From assembly GCA_021287165.1 (NCBI GenBank), contig JAJTAY010000002.1, positions 1 to 64,000 of the forward strand: DNA of 64,000 nt, given 5' to 3'. The position numbers and the translations under genes were made by a program. This document shows, one piece after another, positions 46,056 to 55,875 of this stretch (positions are counted from its first letter, which is position 1; each line of letters begins with the position of its first letter). A model generated the notes under the pieces. The model did no database searches. It had not been told where the DNA came from and worked only from the letters and a program-made list of their open reading frames with translations. The stretch is from Bacteroidia bacterium. Its GTDB lineage: Bacteria > Bacteroidota > Bacteroidia > Bacteroidales > F082.

Positions 46056-48505
46056 GAAGTGAATGCAATGGCGTTTTTGATCTTGTCCGCCTGCAGTGCC
46101 AGCCCGATCACTTCCATCATATTGTCCACAAACCTGAACTCAAGGCCCTCGATATAATCCTGTTTGATGTCGGCTATATCGCGTTTGTTGCCCGACGACA
46201 GGATGAAGGTTTGCACCTTGCCGCGTTTGGCGGCGAGGATTTTTTCCTTAATCCCGCCAACAGGTATCACCTTGCCGCGCAGCGTGATCTCGCCCGTCAT
46301 GGCGATTCGGGGTTTAACCAGCCGTTGTGTGAAAGCCGAAGCCAGGGCAGTGAACATGGTAATGCCCGCCGAAGGACCGTCCTTGGGTGTTGCCCCTTCA
46401 GGCACGTGAATGTGTACGTTCCATTTTTCGAACACTGACGGATCAAGACCCAGCGTATCGGCGTGTGCCTTAAGGTATTCAAGGGCTATGGTGGCCGATT
46501 CCTTCATCACATCGCCAAGGTTGCCGGTCAAACGAAGCTCGCCTTTTCCGCGGCTGAGACTTACCTCGATAAACAAGAGCTCGCCTCCGTAGGGTGTCCA
46601 GGCCAGGCCGGTGACCACGCCGGGCACCTTGAGCGCTTCGTCGGGCTTTTCGTGATACATGGGTATGCCCAGCGCTTTTTCAAGGTCGGCAGTGCTCACC
46701 TTTTTGTCGTAGGCTTCTCCCATGGCAACAAATTTGGCCTTGCTGCGCACTAGTTTGGCAAGGTGCCTCTCCAAAGAACGAACGCCCGACTCGCGGGTAT
46801 AATCTTCGATGATGGTTTCGATGATCTTTTTGCTGAAGCTGATCTGCGAAGCAGCTAAACCATGATCCTTAACAAGCTTGGGCACCAAATGTTTTTTGGC
46901 TATCTGATATTTTTCCTCCAGCAGGTAACCCGTCAGCTCAATTACTTCCATGCGGTCGCGCAGGGCAGGGTGGATGGTGCTCAGATTGTTGGCCGTAGCA
47001 ATAAACATCACCCTCGAGAGGTCGTATTCAACTTCAATGAAATTGTCGTAAAACTTGTTGTTTTGCTCTGGATCAAGCACTTCGAGCAGCGCAGCCTGAG
47101 GATCGCCGTTGATGTTGTTGCCGCTCACCTTGTCGATCTCGTCGAGCACAAAAACGGGATTGCTGGTGCCGGCCTTTCGCAGGCTTTGTATGATACGTCC
47201 AGGCATGGCTCCGATATAGGTTTTCCGATGTCCGCGCAATTCGGCTTCATCGCGCACTCCGCCCAGCGACATGCGGATATACTGCCTGCCCAGGGATTCG
47301 GCTATCGATTTACCCAACGAGGTTTTACCCACACCGGGAGGACCGACCAGACAGAGTATTGGCGACTTCATGTCGTTCTTCAGCTTGTAAATGGCCAGAT
47401 GCTCTATAATGCGCTCCTTTACCTTCTCCAGGCCAAAATGGTCGCGGTCGAGAATACGCTGGGCATGTGCCAGGTCGAAATTATCCACTGAATATTCGTT
47501 CCAGGGCAGCTCCACCAGATACTCAAGGTAGTTGAACTGAATGCCGTATTCGGCCACCATGGGGTTCATGCGCTGCAGCTTGGTGAGCTCACGCTCGAAT
47601 ACCTTTCTCACTTCGGCATTCCAGCGCTTTTTTTCTGCACGCTCGCGCAGCGAGGCAATCTCTTCTTCGTGCGGCGCACCGCCGAGTTCTTCCTGTATGG
47701 TCTTGAGCTGCTGGTTGAGAAAAAAGTCGCGCTGCTGCTTGTCGATATCCACCTTCACCTTGCTCTGGATCTGGTTTTTAATTTCGAGCATCTGCAACTC
47801 CTTGCTCAGGTATTCGAGCACTTTAACGGCGCGCTCGTTGATGCTCTTTATCTCGAGCATTCGCTGCTTCTCCTCAAGGCTGATGTTGAGGTTGTTCGAC
47901 ACAAAATGCACGAGAAATGCCGGACTCTCGATATTGTTGATAGCAAAAGACGCCTCAGGGGGAAGGTTGGGCGATTTTTCGATGATCTGAACAGCCAGAT
48001 CCTTAATGCTCTGGATGAGTGCAACGAAATTGTTGTCCGTTTGCAGGGCTTCATCGTCGCCATAGGGTTCCACCCGGCCTCGGAAATAGGGTTCGTCCTG
48101 GGTGATTTCGAGCAGCCTGAAGCGTTTCTTTCCCTGAATAATCACGGTTGTGTTGCCGTCGGGCATCTGGAGGGTGCGCATAATGTGCGCCACTGTGCCT
48201 ACTTCATGCAGATCGGAGGCCACAGGGTCTTCGATGGCAGCGTCGCGCTGTGCTATAACGCCGATAATGCGCTCCTTACGATAGGCCTCACGGATCAGTT
48301 TAATGGATTTGTTGCGTCCGACGGTGATTGGGATAACCACGCCCGGAAAAAGCACTGCATTGCGCAGCGGCAGTATGGGAAGTTCTTCGGGCACCTGCTC
48401 CGAAGTGAACTGTATCTCTTCTTCGGCCGAAAGTAGCGGAATGAACTCCGCATCACCTTCCAGAAGGTCGGAAACTGACAGAAAATTATTGAAGCTATTA
48501 CTCAT
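46052..48505 (-). CDS. lon: ATP-dependent protease Lon
   Basis: 817 residues, normal length. N-terminal LAN domain ([20 protein letters not shown]), AAA+ with [11 protein letters not shown] and an intact Walker B, and the protease domain with catalytic Ser in [11 protein letters not shown] and Lys in [22 protein letters not shown]. It degrades misfolded and regulatory proteins. The flavodoxin-like gene starts inside its stop. An inverted motif lies upstream at 48531-48605. Confidence 0.97.
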   Translation of the reverse strand: MSNSFNNFLSVSDLLEGDAEFIPLLSAEEEIQFTSEQVPEELPILPLRNAVLFPGVVIPITVGRNKSIKLIREAYRKERIIGVIAQRDAAIEDPVASDLHEVGTVAHIMRTLQMPDGNTTVIIQGKKRFRLLEITQDEPYFRGRVEPYGDDEALQTDNNFVALIQSIKDLAVQIIEKSPNLPPEASFAINNIESPAFLVHFVSNNLNISLEEKQRMLEIKSINERAVKVLEYLSKELQMLEIKNQIQSKVKVDIDKQQRDFFLNQQLKTIQEELGGAPHEEEIASLRERAEKKRWNAEVRKVFERELTKLQRMNPMVAEYGIQFNYLEYLVELPWNEYSVDNFDLAHAQRILDRDHFGLEKVKERIIEHLAIYKLKNDMKSPILCLVGPPGVGKTSLGKSIAESLGRQYIRMSLGGVRDEAELRGHRKTYIGAMPGRIIQSLRKAGTSNPVFVLDEIDKVSGNNINGDPQAALLEVLDPEQNNKFYDNFIEVEYDLSRVMFIATANNLSTIHPALRDRMEVIELTGYLLEEKYQIAKKHLVPKLVKDHGLAASQISFSKKIIETIIEDYTRESGVRSLERHLAKLVRSKAKFVAMGEAYDKKVSTADLEKALGIPMYHEKPDEALKVPGVVTGLAWTPYGGELLFIEVSLSRGKGELRLTGNLGDVMKESATIALEYLKAHADTLGLDPSVFEKWNVHIHVPEGATPKDGPSAGITMFTALASAFTQRLVKPRIAMTGEITLRGKVIPVGGIKEKILAAKRGKVQTFILSSGNKRDIADIKQDYIEGLEFRFVDNMMEVIGLALQADKIKNAIAFTS

Positions 48506-48530
48506 GAACGATTATTTGCCAAAATGTCAT

Positions 48531-48605
48531 ACCTGCCCTGTTTTTGGGCCGGGCAATAATTAAAATACGTCAAACCTGCCGCGAATAGGTATTTTTCCGG
48601 CAGGT
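48531..48605. promoter_or_regulatory. Repeated ACCTGCC motif upstream of lon
   Basis: ACCTGCC occurs at 48531-48537 and 48574-48580, and its reverse complement GGCAGGT at 48599-48605; ACCTGCCG (48574-48581) and CGGCAGGT (48598-48605) form an 8-base inverted repeat. It lies in the 134-base gap before lon and may be an operator or leader hairpin. No TAnnTTTG word is present there. Confidence 0.3.
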
Positions 48606-48639
48606 GCTAGAAGTATGAACAAAGGATATGCCAGAGAAA

Positions 48640-49824
48640 TCAGGCTCTGCGGTTTTTAAACGTCTGATTGAATACTTCGGTCAGTATTGCCTGCTCCGTT
48701 TTGTCGAAAACCTTGTTGCGTCTTTCGTAAACCTTTTCGATGGTTTTGAACGCTTTTTTGAGTTCATAGTCGATAAAACCCTGAGTTCCACCCCAGGAGA
48801 AGGACGGGATGAAATTGCGCTGGAATCCCGAGCCAAAGATGTTGGCGCTCACGCCAACCACGGTGCCTGTGTTAAACATGGTATTGATCCCGCATTTGGA
48901 ATGGTCGCCCATGATGGTGCCGCAAAATTGCAGTCCGGTGTTTACAAAGCATTCTTCAGCGTAGTTCCAGAGTTTTACCTCTTCGTACGAGTTTTTCAGG
49001 TTTGAGGTATTGGTGTCGGCGCCGATATTGCACCATTCGCCAATGACGCTGTGACCAAGAAAGCCATCGTGTGCCTTGTTGCTGTAGCCGAAAATAACCG
49101 AGTTGTTCACTTCTCCGCCTACCTTGCTGTAGGGGCCGATGGTTGTTGGGCCATATATTTTGGCGTCCATCTTGAGCACGGCATGATCGCACAGGGCGAA
49201 AGGACCACGTACCTTGGCGCCTTCCATAACCTCGGCGTCCTTGCCGATATAGATTGGGCCGTATGAGGCGTTGAGGATGGCAAACTCAACTTTTGCGCCT
49301 TCTTCGATGAAAATATTTTCAGGGTTCACACACCTGTTGGTTGGGCTGATGGGTGCCGATTTTCTGCCTTTGGTCAACAGTGCGAAATCGTCGATGATGG
49401 CTTTGCCATTTTTGCTGAAAATATCCCAGGCATGGTAAATCTTGGTCACTTCCCCGGTATATTCGATGTTTTCGCCCTCCTCTGAACTTTCCGACGAGCG
49501 GAGCGACTCACCGCTCAGACAGCTGGCAAGCAGGGTTTCATCGCCTTTTACCAACGATTGACCAACTTTTAGATTATGCATGGCATCCACCAGTTCCTTG
49601 GTAGGCAGGATCGAACCATTGATCAGCAGGTTTTCCTCGGCTTCCATAAGCGGAAACTTTGCGCTAAGGTAGCCTTCGGTGAGCGTGCTGGTTTTTGCTT
49701 TCAGCATCAGCTCCCATTTTTCCCTGATGGTGAGGATTCCAATCCTGATGTCGGCGACCGGACGGGTAAAAACAAGTGGCAGGAGATGGTTGCGTGTGGA
49801 ACTGTCGTACAGGATGTAGTTCAT
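48640..49824 (-). CDS. GlmU-like putative sugar nucleotidyltransferase
   Basis: 394 residues. N-terminal nucleotidyltransferase-like part (TRNHLLPLVFTRPVADIRIGILTIREKW), then left-handed beta-helix hexapeptide repeats (about 195-350; GPIYIGKDAEVMEGAKVRGPF, GPTTIGPYSKVGG, GDHSKCGINTMFNTG). This is the Bacteroidota GlmU-family protein, shorter than true bifunctional GlmU (about 455). It probably makes an activated sugar or acts in cell-wall precursor supply. Catalytic residues of the first domain are not all recognisable, so activity is uncertain. Confidence 0.82.
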   Translation of the reverse strand: MNYILYDSSTRNHLLPLVFTRPVADIRIGILTIREKWELMLKAKTSTLTEGYLSAKFPLMEAEENLLINGSILPTKELVDAMHNLKVGQSLVKGDETLLASCLSGESLRSSESSEEGENIEYTGEVTKIYHAWDIFSKNGKAIIDDFALLTKGRKSAPISPTNRCVNPENIFIEEGAKVEFAILNASYGPIYIGKDAEVMEGAKVRGPFALCDHAVLKMDAKIYGPTTIGPYSKVGGEVNNSVIFGYSNKAHDGFLGHSVIGEWCNIGADTNTSNLKNSYEEVKLWNYAEECFVNTGLQFCGTIMGDHSKCGINTMFNTGTVVGVSANIFGSGFQRNFIPSFSWGGTQGFIDYELKKAFKTIEKVYERRNKVFDKTEQAILTEVFNQTFKNRRA

Positions 49825-49907
49825 GGGATATCTCTATCTAGCGGTGAATTAACTATGCAAAAGTAGCAAATATTGTGTGTTTTAAGCACAATCGGACCAC
49901 ATTATAA

Positions 49908-49945
49908 GCAAAAAAGGCTGACATCGTAATGACAGCCTTTTTTGC
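49908..49945. terminator. Bidirectional intrinsic terminator
   Basis: GCAAAAAAGGCTG (49908-49920) and CAGCCTTTTTTGC (49933-49945) are perfect 13-base arms with a 12-base loop. The T run serves L31 on the minus strand, and the mirror run works in the other direction. Confidence 0.8.
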
Positions 49946-49961
49946 GAATAAGTTGCAAAGC

Positions 49962-50228
49962 TTATTTGATTTTGCCTTCGTAATGCTTCTTGTAACGGTT
50001 CTTGAACTTATCAACGCGACCGGCGGTGTCCACAAGCTTCATCTTACCGGTGTAGAAGGGATGCGACATATGCGAAATTTCCAGCTTCACCAGCGGGTAT
50101 TCCTTGCCATCCTCCCACACGATGGTCTCCTTCGATTTTACGGTGGAGCGGGTGAGGAAGCTGTAATCGTTGGACATATCCTTGAACACAACGAGGCGGT
50201 AATCTTTAGGATGGATGTCTTTTTTCAT
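49962..50228 (-). CDS. rpmE2: 50S ribosomal protein L31, type B
   Basis: 88 residues; [46 protein letters not shown]. The CxxC zinc ligands of type A L31 are absent, so this is the zinc-free form, as is usual in Bacteroidota. In other bacteria such forms relate to zinc supply. It has its own promoter and terminator. Confidence 0.95.
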   Translation of the reverse strand: MKKDIHPKDYRLVVFKDMSNDYSFLTRSTVKSKETIVWEDGKEYPLVKLEISHMSHPFYTGKMKLVDTAGRVDKFKNRYKKHYEGKIK

Positions 50229-50258
50229 GGGAGTCGATACTTTTCTTAATTAGGGCTG

Positions 50259-50287
50259 CAAAATTATACAATTTCGCTGAAATACAA
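50259..50287 (-). promoter_or_regulatory. Promoter TTG-N18-TAATTTTG of rpmE2
   Basis: Minus strand TTG (50285-50287), 18 bases, then TAATTTTG (50259-50266), 30 bases before the ATG. Confidence 0.6.
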
Positions 50288-50297
50288 GTGCGAAATC

Positions 50298-51380
50298 TCA
50301 TTTTTTTATTGAATGTCCAAGTTGCAGCAAAAACTGCATGGTGTCGAGGTCGTCGGCATAGTCGTCAACCGATGGAAATTGAGCTTTGCCGAAAGGGATG
50401 CTTCCGGGGAAACGGCCCGCTTGCGATACCACACATTGCAATCGGCTGCTGTTGGCATCCAGCAAAGCCTGAACCTCTTCCTCGCTGCCGTAAAAACTGA
50501 AGTGCACCACGCTAACCGGACTCGATAGCCTGCTGTCGGGCATGAGAAGGACAAATCCGTTGTCGTGGTGTTCGAGGCGGTTGATGATGCTCACTGCCTT
50601 GTGGTACTCGTAATTGTTGAAATATTTATGGTGGTCGCGCAGAGGGCGGTAGGCTTCGAAGCCTTCAAAAAGCGATTCGGGATCATAGCCTTGTGGCAGC
50701 AACAGATGTGAAACACTTCTGCAACCGAGTCCAAAATAACTGAAGATGTCGTCGGCAAGTAAGCTCAGATCACCGGTTTGTTCCTTGCCGCTGACAATGC
50801 CAATGCTGTTGCGGTTGTGCCTGATGATGTGGGGATAACGCCCGAAATAGTAGTCGAAATAGCGGGCACTGTTGTCGCTTCCGGTGGCAATAACAGCGTC
50901 GAAATGTTTGATCTGACCTTCCGAAAAAGCGATGAAATCTTTAAAGCCGGGCTCAATACTGATGAGCATTTCCGCAAGTGCAGGCATCAGATGGCGGTCG
51001 TCGGAGGAGAGTTTTCCCAAAAACCGCTGTCCGGAAACGAGCACGCAAAGAAAATCATGAAATCCTACCGCCGGAATATTGCCGGCCATGATCACGGCAA
51101 CGGTATGCCCGGTTACTGCACTGTCGGCATCATACGAAGACATCCAGCGGCCAAGCTTTTCTTCGTCGAGGATATGTCGAATGCCACGCAATGCCATCAG
51201 CTGGTTTTCGATCGTAAACCAATTGTTCGACAGGTAGGCCCTGTTGATGGCTTCGGTGAGTGGGGTGAATTCCCCCGTGGGCAAATCGCCTTCATTGGCT
51301 GCCCGTTCAAGATAAATGTCAAGCTTTCTGCCGAGGCTTACAAAGGCATCCAGTCGCCGCTTCGCTTCAATCATCATCAT
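50298..51380 (-). CDS. Acyl-CoA reductase (LuxC-like)
   Basis: 360 residues. LuxC-family words: HTVAVIMAGNIPAVGFHDFLCVL near the middle, DAVIATGSDNSARYFDYYFG, and the candidate catalytic Cys in FSYFGLGCRSVSHLLLP. It reduces an acyl-CoA or acyl group to an aldehyde. No luciferase genes are near. This protein is common in Bacteroidota and its physiological substrate is not known. Head-to-head with serC (116-base gap). Confidence 0.85.
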   Translation of the reverse strand: MMMIEAKRRLDAFVSLGRKLDIYLERAANEGDLPTGEFTPLTEAINRAYLSNNWFTIENQLMALRGIRHILDEEKLGRWMSSYDADSAVTGHTVAVIMAGNIPAVGFHDFLCVLVSGQRFLGKLSSDDRHLMPALAEMLISIEPGFKDFIAFSEGQIKHFDAVIATGSDNSARYFDYYFGRYPHIIRHNRNSIGIVSGKEQTGDLSLLADDIFSYFGLGCRSVSHLLLPQGYDPESLFEGFEAYRPLRDHHKYFNNYEYHKAVSIINRLEHHDNGFVLLMPDSRLSSPVSVVHFSFYGSEEEVQALLDANSSRLQCVVSQAGRFPGSIPFGKAQFPSVDDYADDLDTMQFLLQLGHSIKK

Positions 51381-51448
51381 GGCTTTGAAAACGTTTGCAA
51401 AAATAGGCCGAAAAGCATCGTTAATTTTTTAACAGACACCTTAATTCA

Positions 51449-51456
51449 TATATTTG
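51449..51456 (+). promoter_or_regulatory. -7 element TATATTTG of the serC cluster
   Basis: TAnnTTTG match 40 bases before the serC ATG; lies in the divergent gap with the acyl-CoA reductase gene. Confidence 0.55.
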
Positions 51457-51496
51457 CAGCAAGAAACAAAACCTGTATAACGCAAAACCAGCGATC

Positions 51497-52570
51497 ATGA
51501 AGAAACACAATTTCTACGCCGGTCCTTCCATATTGCCCGGCTACACCATCGAACAATCCATTGCAGCCATTCGCGACTTCGAAGGAATGGGTCTTTCGCT
51601 GCTCGAAATCAGCCACCGCAGCAAGCAGTTTGTTGCCGTTGTGGATGAGGCCGTTGCCCTTTTCAAGGAATTGCTCAGCATTCCCGAAGGCTACTCGGTC
51701 ATCTTCCTTGGTGGTGGCGCCAGCCTGCAGTTCTGCATGGTACCCTATAACCTGCTCAACAAAAAGGCAGCTTATCTGAACACGGGCGAATGGGCCTCCA
51801 AAGCCATCAAGGAAGCTAAGCTGTTTGGCGATGTGGATGTGGTGGCCAGCTCCGAAGGCAGCAACTTCAACTTCATCCCGCGCGGCTATACCATACCTGC
51901 CGATGCCGACTATTTCCACATCACCACCAACAACACCATTTTCGGCACGGAGATTCTCGAAGACCTCGATTCGCCGGTGCCATTGGTTGCCGACATGTCG
52001 TCGGATATTTTCAGCCGTCCGGTTGACATCTCGAAATATGCCCTCATCTATGGCGGTGCACAGAAAAACCTGGCTCCCGCAGGCGTCACCTTTGTAATCA
52101 TCAAGGACGAAGTGCTGGGCAAGGTGGATCGCAAAATTCCGACCATGCTCAACTACAAAACGCACATCAGCAAGGAATCCATGTTCAACACGCCTCCGGT
52201 AATGCCTATCTATGCCGCGCTGCAAACGCTCAAATGGCTCAAAATGATGGGCGGTGTAGCCGAAATGGAAAAGGTGAACAAGCGTAAGGCCGAGCTGCTC
52301 TATGGCGAAATCGACAGCAACCCGCTCTTCAAAGCCACCATCCCCAATCCGGCCGACCGTTCGCGCATGAACGTATGCTTTGTGATGAACGAAGGTTTTG
52401 AGCATCTGGAAGAAGAATTCAACAAGTTTGCCTCGGCCCGCGGCATGGTAGGCATCAAGGGCCATCGCTCGGTGGGCGGCTTCAGGGCTTCGCTCTACAA
52501 CGCACTGCCCTACGAAAGCGTGGAAGCGCTTGTTGGCGTAATGCAGGAGTTTGCTCAACAAAACAAGTAA
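51497..52570 (+). CDS. serC: Phosphoserine aminotransferase
   Basis: 357 residues, normal length. PLP enzyme: [12 protein letters not shown] at the start, [17 protein letters not shown], Schiff-base Lys in [14 protein letters not shown], and the C-terminal [18 protein letters not shown]. It makes 3-phosphoserine from 3-phosphohydroxypyruvate. First gene of the serine cluster, 20 bases before serA. Confidence 0.96.
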   Translation: MKKHNFYAGPSILPGYTIEQSIAAIRDFEGMGLSLLEISHRSKQFVAVVDEAVALFKELLSIPEGYSVIFLGGGASLQFCMVPYNLLNKKAAYLNTGEWASKAIKEAKLFGDVDVVASSEGSNFNFIPRGYTIPADADYFHITTNNTIFGTEILEDLDSPVPLVADMSSDIFSRPVDISKYALIYGGAQKNLAPAGVTFVIIKDEVLGKVDRKIPTMLNYKTHISKESMFNTPPVMPIYAALQTLKWLKMMGGVAEMEKVNKRKAELLYGEIDSNPLFKATIPNPADRSRMNVCFVMNEGFEHLEEEFNKFASARGMVGIKGHRSVGGFRASLYNALPYESVEALVGVMQEFAQQNK

Positions 52571-52590
52571 AACGAAACACCCCTTTTGCC

Positions 52591-53508
52591 ATGCATAAAG
52601 TTCTTGTAGCTACCGATAAACCCTTTGCCGCTTCGGCTGCACAGCAGATAAGGGCTATCGTTGAGGAAGCCGGTTATGAGTGCGCTTTTCTCGAGAAATA
52701 TACCAGCAAGCAGCAGCTGCTTGAGGCCGTTGCCGATGCCGAGGCACTGATCATCCGCAGCGATATTGTGGATGCCGAAGTGATTGCCGCCGCCCCCAAA
52801 CTGAAAATCGTGGTGAGGGCAGGGGCCGGTTACGACAATATCGACCTCAAAGCCTGCACCGAAAAAGGCGTCGTGGCCATGAATACGCCCGGCCAGAACA
52901 GCAATGCCGTGGCCGAGCTGGCTTTCGGGATGATGATTTACCAGATCAGGAAGCAGTTCAATGGCGCTTCGGGTACCGAATTAATGGGTAAAACGCTCGG
53001 CATTCATGCCTATGGAAATGTGGGCAGGCATGTTGCCCGTATTGCCAAAGGCTTTCAGATGGAGGTGTATGCATTCGATCCTTTTGTTGATGCCGCTGCA
53101 ATGCAGGCTGAGGGCGTGACGCCTGTGGGTTCGGTTGACGAGCTCTACGGCAAATGCCAGTTCGTTTCGCTGCATATCCCGGCCAACGACAAGACCAAAA
53201 AGTCGATCGGATTTGAATTGCTTTCGAAAATGCCCAAAGGCGCCATGCTGGTCAATACCGCCCGCAAGGAAGTGATAGACGAAGAGGGCCTGAAGAAGAT
53301 TTTTGAAGAGCGCAAGGACTTCACCTACGTTTCGGATATTGCCCCGGATTGCGCTGCCGACCTGGCTCCCTTTGCCGGACGATTCTTCTTTACGCCCAAA
53401 AAGATGGGTGCGCAAACCGAAGAAGCCAACAACAACGCCGGCATGGCTGCCGCACGCCAGATTATCGGCTTTTTCGAACATAACGATGTGAGATTCAAGG
53501 TGAATTGA
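52591..53508 (+). CDS. serA: D-3-phosphoglycerate dehydrogenase-like protein, short form without ACT domain
   Basis: 305 residues. 2-hydroxyacid dehydrogenase: substrate half (IRAIVEEAGYECAFLE, RAGAGYDNIDLKACTEKGV) and NAD half (GIHAYGNVGRHVARIA, a GxxGxxxG variant; SLHIPANDKTKKS; NTARKEVIDEEGL). The regulatory C-terminal ACT domain is missing, as in short Bacteroidota forms, so serine feedback must differ. Adjacent serC supports the function. Other 2-hydroxyacid dehydrogenase activities are possible. Confidence 0.88.
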   Translation: MHKVLVATDKPFAASAAQQIRAIVEEAGYECAFLEKYTSKQQLLEAVADAEALIIRSDIVDAEVIAAAPKLKIVVRAGAGYDNIDLKACTEKGVVAMNTPGQNSNAVAELAFGMMIYQIRKQFNGASGTELMGKTLGIHAYGNVGRHVARIAKGFQMEVYAFDPFVDAAAMQAEGVTPVGSVDELYGKCQFVSLHIPANDKTKKSIGFELLSKMPKGAMLVNTARKEVIDEEGLKKIFEERKDFTYVSDIAPDCAADLAPFAGRFFFTPKKMGAQTEEANNNAGMAAARQIIGFFEHNDVRFKVN

Positions 53509-53561
53509 GTCATTATTGCATTAACTTCGCATTGTACTGATAACACTATAACCAAAACACT

Positions 53562-53996
53562 ATGAACGACCCTGCAAACAAACCGATGACTTTCTTCCGC
53601 TTTGAGGACCTGAGGGTGTATCACAAGGCGCTCGACTACGGTGTATGGGTGCAAAAGACGGTTCAGCAGTTTCCCGACAGTGGAAAAAGTTTGGCCGGGA
53701 GCTTCTGCGAGATGGCCCGTCGAATTCCTTTGCATATCGCCGAAGGCTCGGCAAGGGAGAAATCGGCCTTTATCAACCACCTCAAGGAGGGTAAAAGCGC
53801 CATAAGGGCATGTCTGGTGCTGTCGACACTGGCCTACCGACACGGCTTCATTATGCAGGCCGAAGAAGAAGATTCGCGTAACCAGCTTATGGAGCTTACC
53901 AAGATGCTCGGCGCACTGATTACTTCGCTGCAAAAAAGCTCGGCCGGACCACACGACCAGCTGGAAGATGAGTTTTTTCCTGCACGCAACTGGTAA
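53562..53996 (+). CDS. Four-helix bundle protein (23S rRNA intervening-sequence type)
   Basis: 144 residues. FRFEDLRVYHKALDYGVWVQK and SLAGSFCEMARRIPLHIAEGSAREKSAFINHLKEGKSAIRACLVL match the small four-helix bundle family first found in 23S rRNA intervening sequences. Family members form homo-oligomers and their role is unknown. It sits between serA and the DUF1015 gene with a 53-base gap on one side and an 81-base gap on the other. Confidence 0.85.
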   Translation: MNDPANKPMTFFRFEDLRVYHKALDYGVWVQKTVQQFPDSGKSLAGSFCEMARRIPLHIAEGSAREKSAFINHLKEGKSAIRACLVLSTLAYRHGFIMQAEEEDSRNQLMELTKMLGALITSLQKSSAGPHDQLEDEFFPARNW

Positions 53997-54077
53997 TTAG
54001 CCCTTTGCGCCCTTGTTTCCTGTTTGCAGTCCAGTGCAATCAGCAGTTGTATTATTGTATCACATAACCCACACAAT

Positions 54078-55325
54078 ATGGCAGTTTTTAAAGCTTTTAA
54101 AGGATGGAGGCCTCCTGTTGATATAGCCAAAATGCTGGCATCCAGGCCTTACGATGTGCTCGACAGCCACGAGGCCCGCATCGAGGCCGAAGGCAACCCC
54201 TACAGTTTGTTGCATATTATCAAGCCCGAAATCGACCTTCCGGAAGGTGTCAACCTCTACAGCCAGGAAGTGTACGACAAGGCACGCGACAACTTTGAGG
54301 CTTTTCGCGAAAAAGGCTGGCTGACGCAGGATGCGGAAGATCGCCTCTACATTTATGCCCAAACCATGAACGGCAAAACTCAGTACGGCATCGTGGGCTG
54401 CACGGCCGTGGACGACTATCTGAACGAGGTAATCAAAAAACACGAGCTCACACGACCCGACAAGGAAGAAGACCGCATGAAGCATGTGCGCATCACCAAT
54501 GCCAATATGGAACCTGTGTTTTTCACCTATCCCGCGCATGCAGAACTCGACAGCCTGATAGCCGATTTCGTGAAAAACAATGCGCCGGTTTACGATTTCA
54601 CCGCCGACGACGGATTTGGTCACCACTTTTGGGTGATTGAAGATAAACAGCTTATCGGAAGGATTATTGACATATTCGCCACCTTCCCGGCCTTGTACGT
54701 GGCCGACGGTCACCACCGCACCGCCGCCGCCGCACTGGTAGGCAAGGAGCGCCGGCTGGCCAATCCGAATCACCGCGGCGATGAGGAGTACAATTTCTTC
54801 CTTGCCGTAAACTTCCCCGACAACCAGCTCACCATTCTCGACTATAACCGTGTGGTAACCGATCTCAACGGCATGAGCGAGGCCGAATTTCTGGAAAAGC
54901 TGAAGCAGGGCTTCGAAATTACCCCCAAAGGAAGCGACATCTACAAACCCTCCATGCTGCACGAGTTTTCGATGTATCTGGGCGGACAGTGGTATGCCCT
55001 CAAGGCTAAGCCAGGCACTTACGACGACCACGACCCCATCGGCGTCCTGGACGTTACTATCCTGACCAATCAGGTGCTCGAACCCCTGCTCGGCATCACC
55101 GACCTGCGTCGTTCCAAACGCATCGACTTCGTTGGTGGCATCCGCGGACTGGGCGAACTCAGCCGAAGGGTGGACAGCGGCGAAATGGCTGTGGCTTTTG
55201 CCCTTTTCCCCGTGAGCATGAAGCAACTGATCGATATTGCCGATACCGGCAACATCATGCCTCCAAAAACCACCTGGTTCGAGCCTAAGCTGCGCTCCGG
55301 ACTGGTTGTGCATACCCTCGACTAA
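54078..55325 (+). CDS. DUF1015 family protein
   Basis: 415 residues. MAVFKAFKGWRPPVD is the usual start, followed by the DUF1015 signatures SLLHIIKPEIDLPEG, YVADGHHRTAAAALVGKER and GGIRGLGELSRRVDSGEMAVAFALFPVSM. An in-frame ATG at 54024 lies before the family start and is not used. It is commonly beside serA/serC in other genomes, which suggests a role in serine or glycerate metabolism; the reaction is unknown. Confidence 0.9.
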   Translation: MAVFKAFKGWRPPVDIAKMLASRPYDVLDSHEARIEAEGNPYSLLHIIKPEIDLPEGVNLYSQEVYDKARDNFEAFREKGWLTQDAEDRLYIYAQTMNGKTQYGIVGCTAVDDYLNEVIKKHELTRPDKEEDRMKHVRITNANMEPVFFTYPAHAELDSLIADFVKNNAPVYDFTADDGFGHHFWVIEDKQLIGRIIDIFATFPALYVADGHHRTAAAALVGKERRLANPNHRGDEEYNFFLAVNFPDNQLTILDYNRVVTDLNGMSEAEFLEKLKQGFEITPKGSDIYKPSMLHEFSMYLGGQWYALKAKPGTYDDHDPIGVLDVTILTNQVLEPLLGITDLRRSKRIDFVGGIRGLGELSRRVDSGEMAVAFALFPVSMKQLIDIADTGNIMPPKTTWFEPKLRSGLVVHTLD

Positions 55326-55345
55326 ACCTCAAAAACCTCATAACA

Positions 55346-55522
55346 ATGGAAGCAAAGGAAAAAGTACTGGAAGCCATGCGCAAAAACGGACAGCCTATGC
55401 GTCCGGGCGATATCGCCGATGCCACGGGAATCGATAAAAAAGATCTCGATAAGGTGATTAAGGTGCTCAAAGACGAAGAACTCATCTATTCGCCCAAGCG
55501 CTGCTTCTATCAGGCAAAATGA
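55346..55522 (+). CDS. Small winged-helix DNA-binding-like protein
   Basis: 58 residues. EKVLEAMRKNGQPMRPGDIADATGIDKKDLDKVIKVL is a helix-turn-helix, followed by a short wing (EELIYSPKRCFY). It begins 20 bases after the DUF1015 stop on the same strand, so it is probably the last gene of the serine cluster and may regulate it. Unusually small for a stand-alone regulator; it may act as a dimer. Assigned by fold pattern only. Confidence 0.7.
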   Translation: MEAKEKVLEAMRKNGQPMRPGDIADATGIDKKDLDKVIKVLKDEELIYSPKRCFYQAK

Positions 55523-55604
55523 ACTGGGTACCGGGTGCTGGGTGAGGGTTTAGGTATTTAGTTGGTTTAGAGGGGTTTAGTATGTTTTTTGTTTTTTGTT
55601 CTTT

Positions 55605-55832
55605 GTTTGGTGTTCACCGAGCACCGAGCACCGATCACCGACCACCCTTCACCACCCACCCTTCACCACTCACCCTTCACCACTCACCCTTCACCACTCA
55701 CCCTTCACCACTCACCGATCACCGACCACCCTTCACCACTCACCCTTCACCACTCACCACTCACCACTCACCACTCACCGATCACCGACCACCCTTCACC
55801 ACTCACCCTTCACCACTCACCGATCACCCTGA
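55605..55832. repeat. Heptad tandem repeat array (TCACCAC/TCACCCT/TCACCGA)
   Basis: About 225 bases of 7-base units, with a 14-base superunit (TTCACCACTCACCC) in parts. Since 7 is not a multiple of 3, all three forward frames stay open for about 80-90 codons (repeats of His, Ser, Pro, Thr, Phe), but these are not credible genes. Same family as 38994-39086, opposite orientation. Just upstream and downstream are GTTTTTTGTTCTTTGTTTGG and TTGAATTCTGAATT words also seen in other spacers of this window. Confidence 0.85.
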
Positions 55833-55875
55833 CCCGAATTTTGAATCTTGAATTCTGAATTCCCCAATCCCCCTC

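Noticed and set aside
51446..52561. 371-codon open frame on the minus strand opposite serC
   Set aside because: Antisense of an unmistakable SerC; residue composition is shadow-like.
54060..55313. 417-codon open frame on the minus strand opposite the DUF1015 gene
   Set aside because: It is the shadow of a GC-rich coding frame. Its sequence is rich in Val and His with no domain, while the plus strand carries clear DUF1015 words.
55582..55858. Three overlapping frames of 78-89 codons in the heptad array
   Set aside because: They come from 7-base periodicity; the peptides are pure repeats with no domain or start signal.
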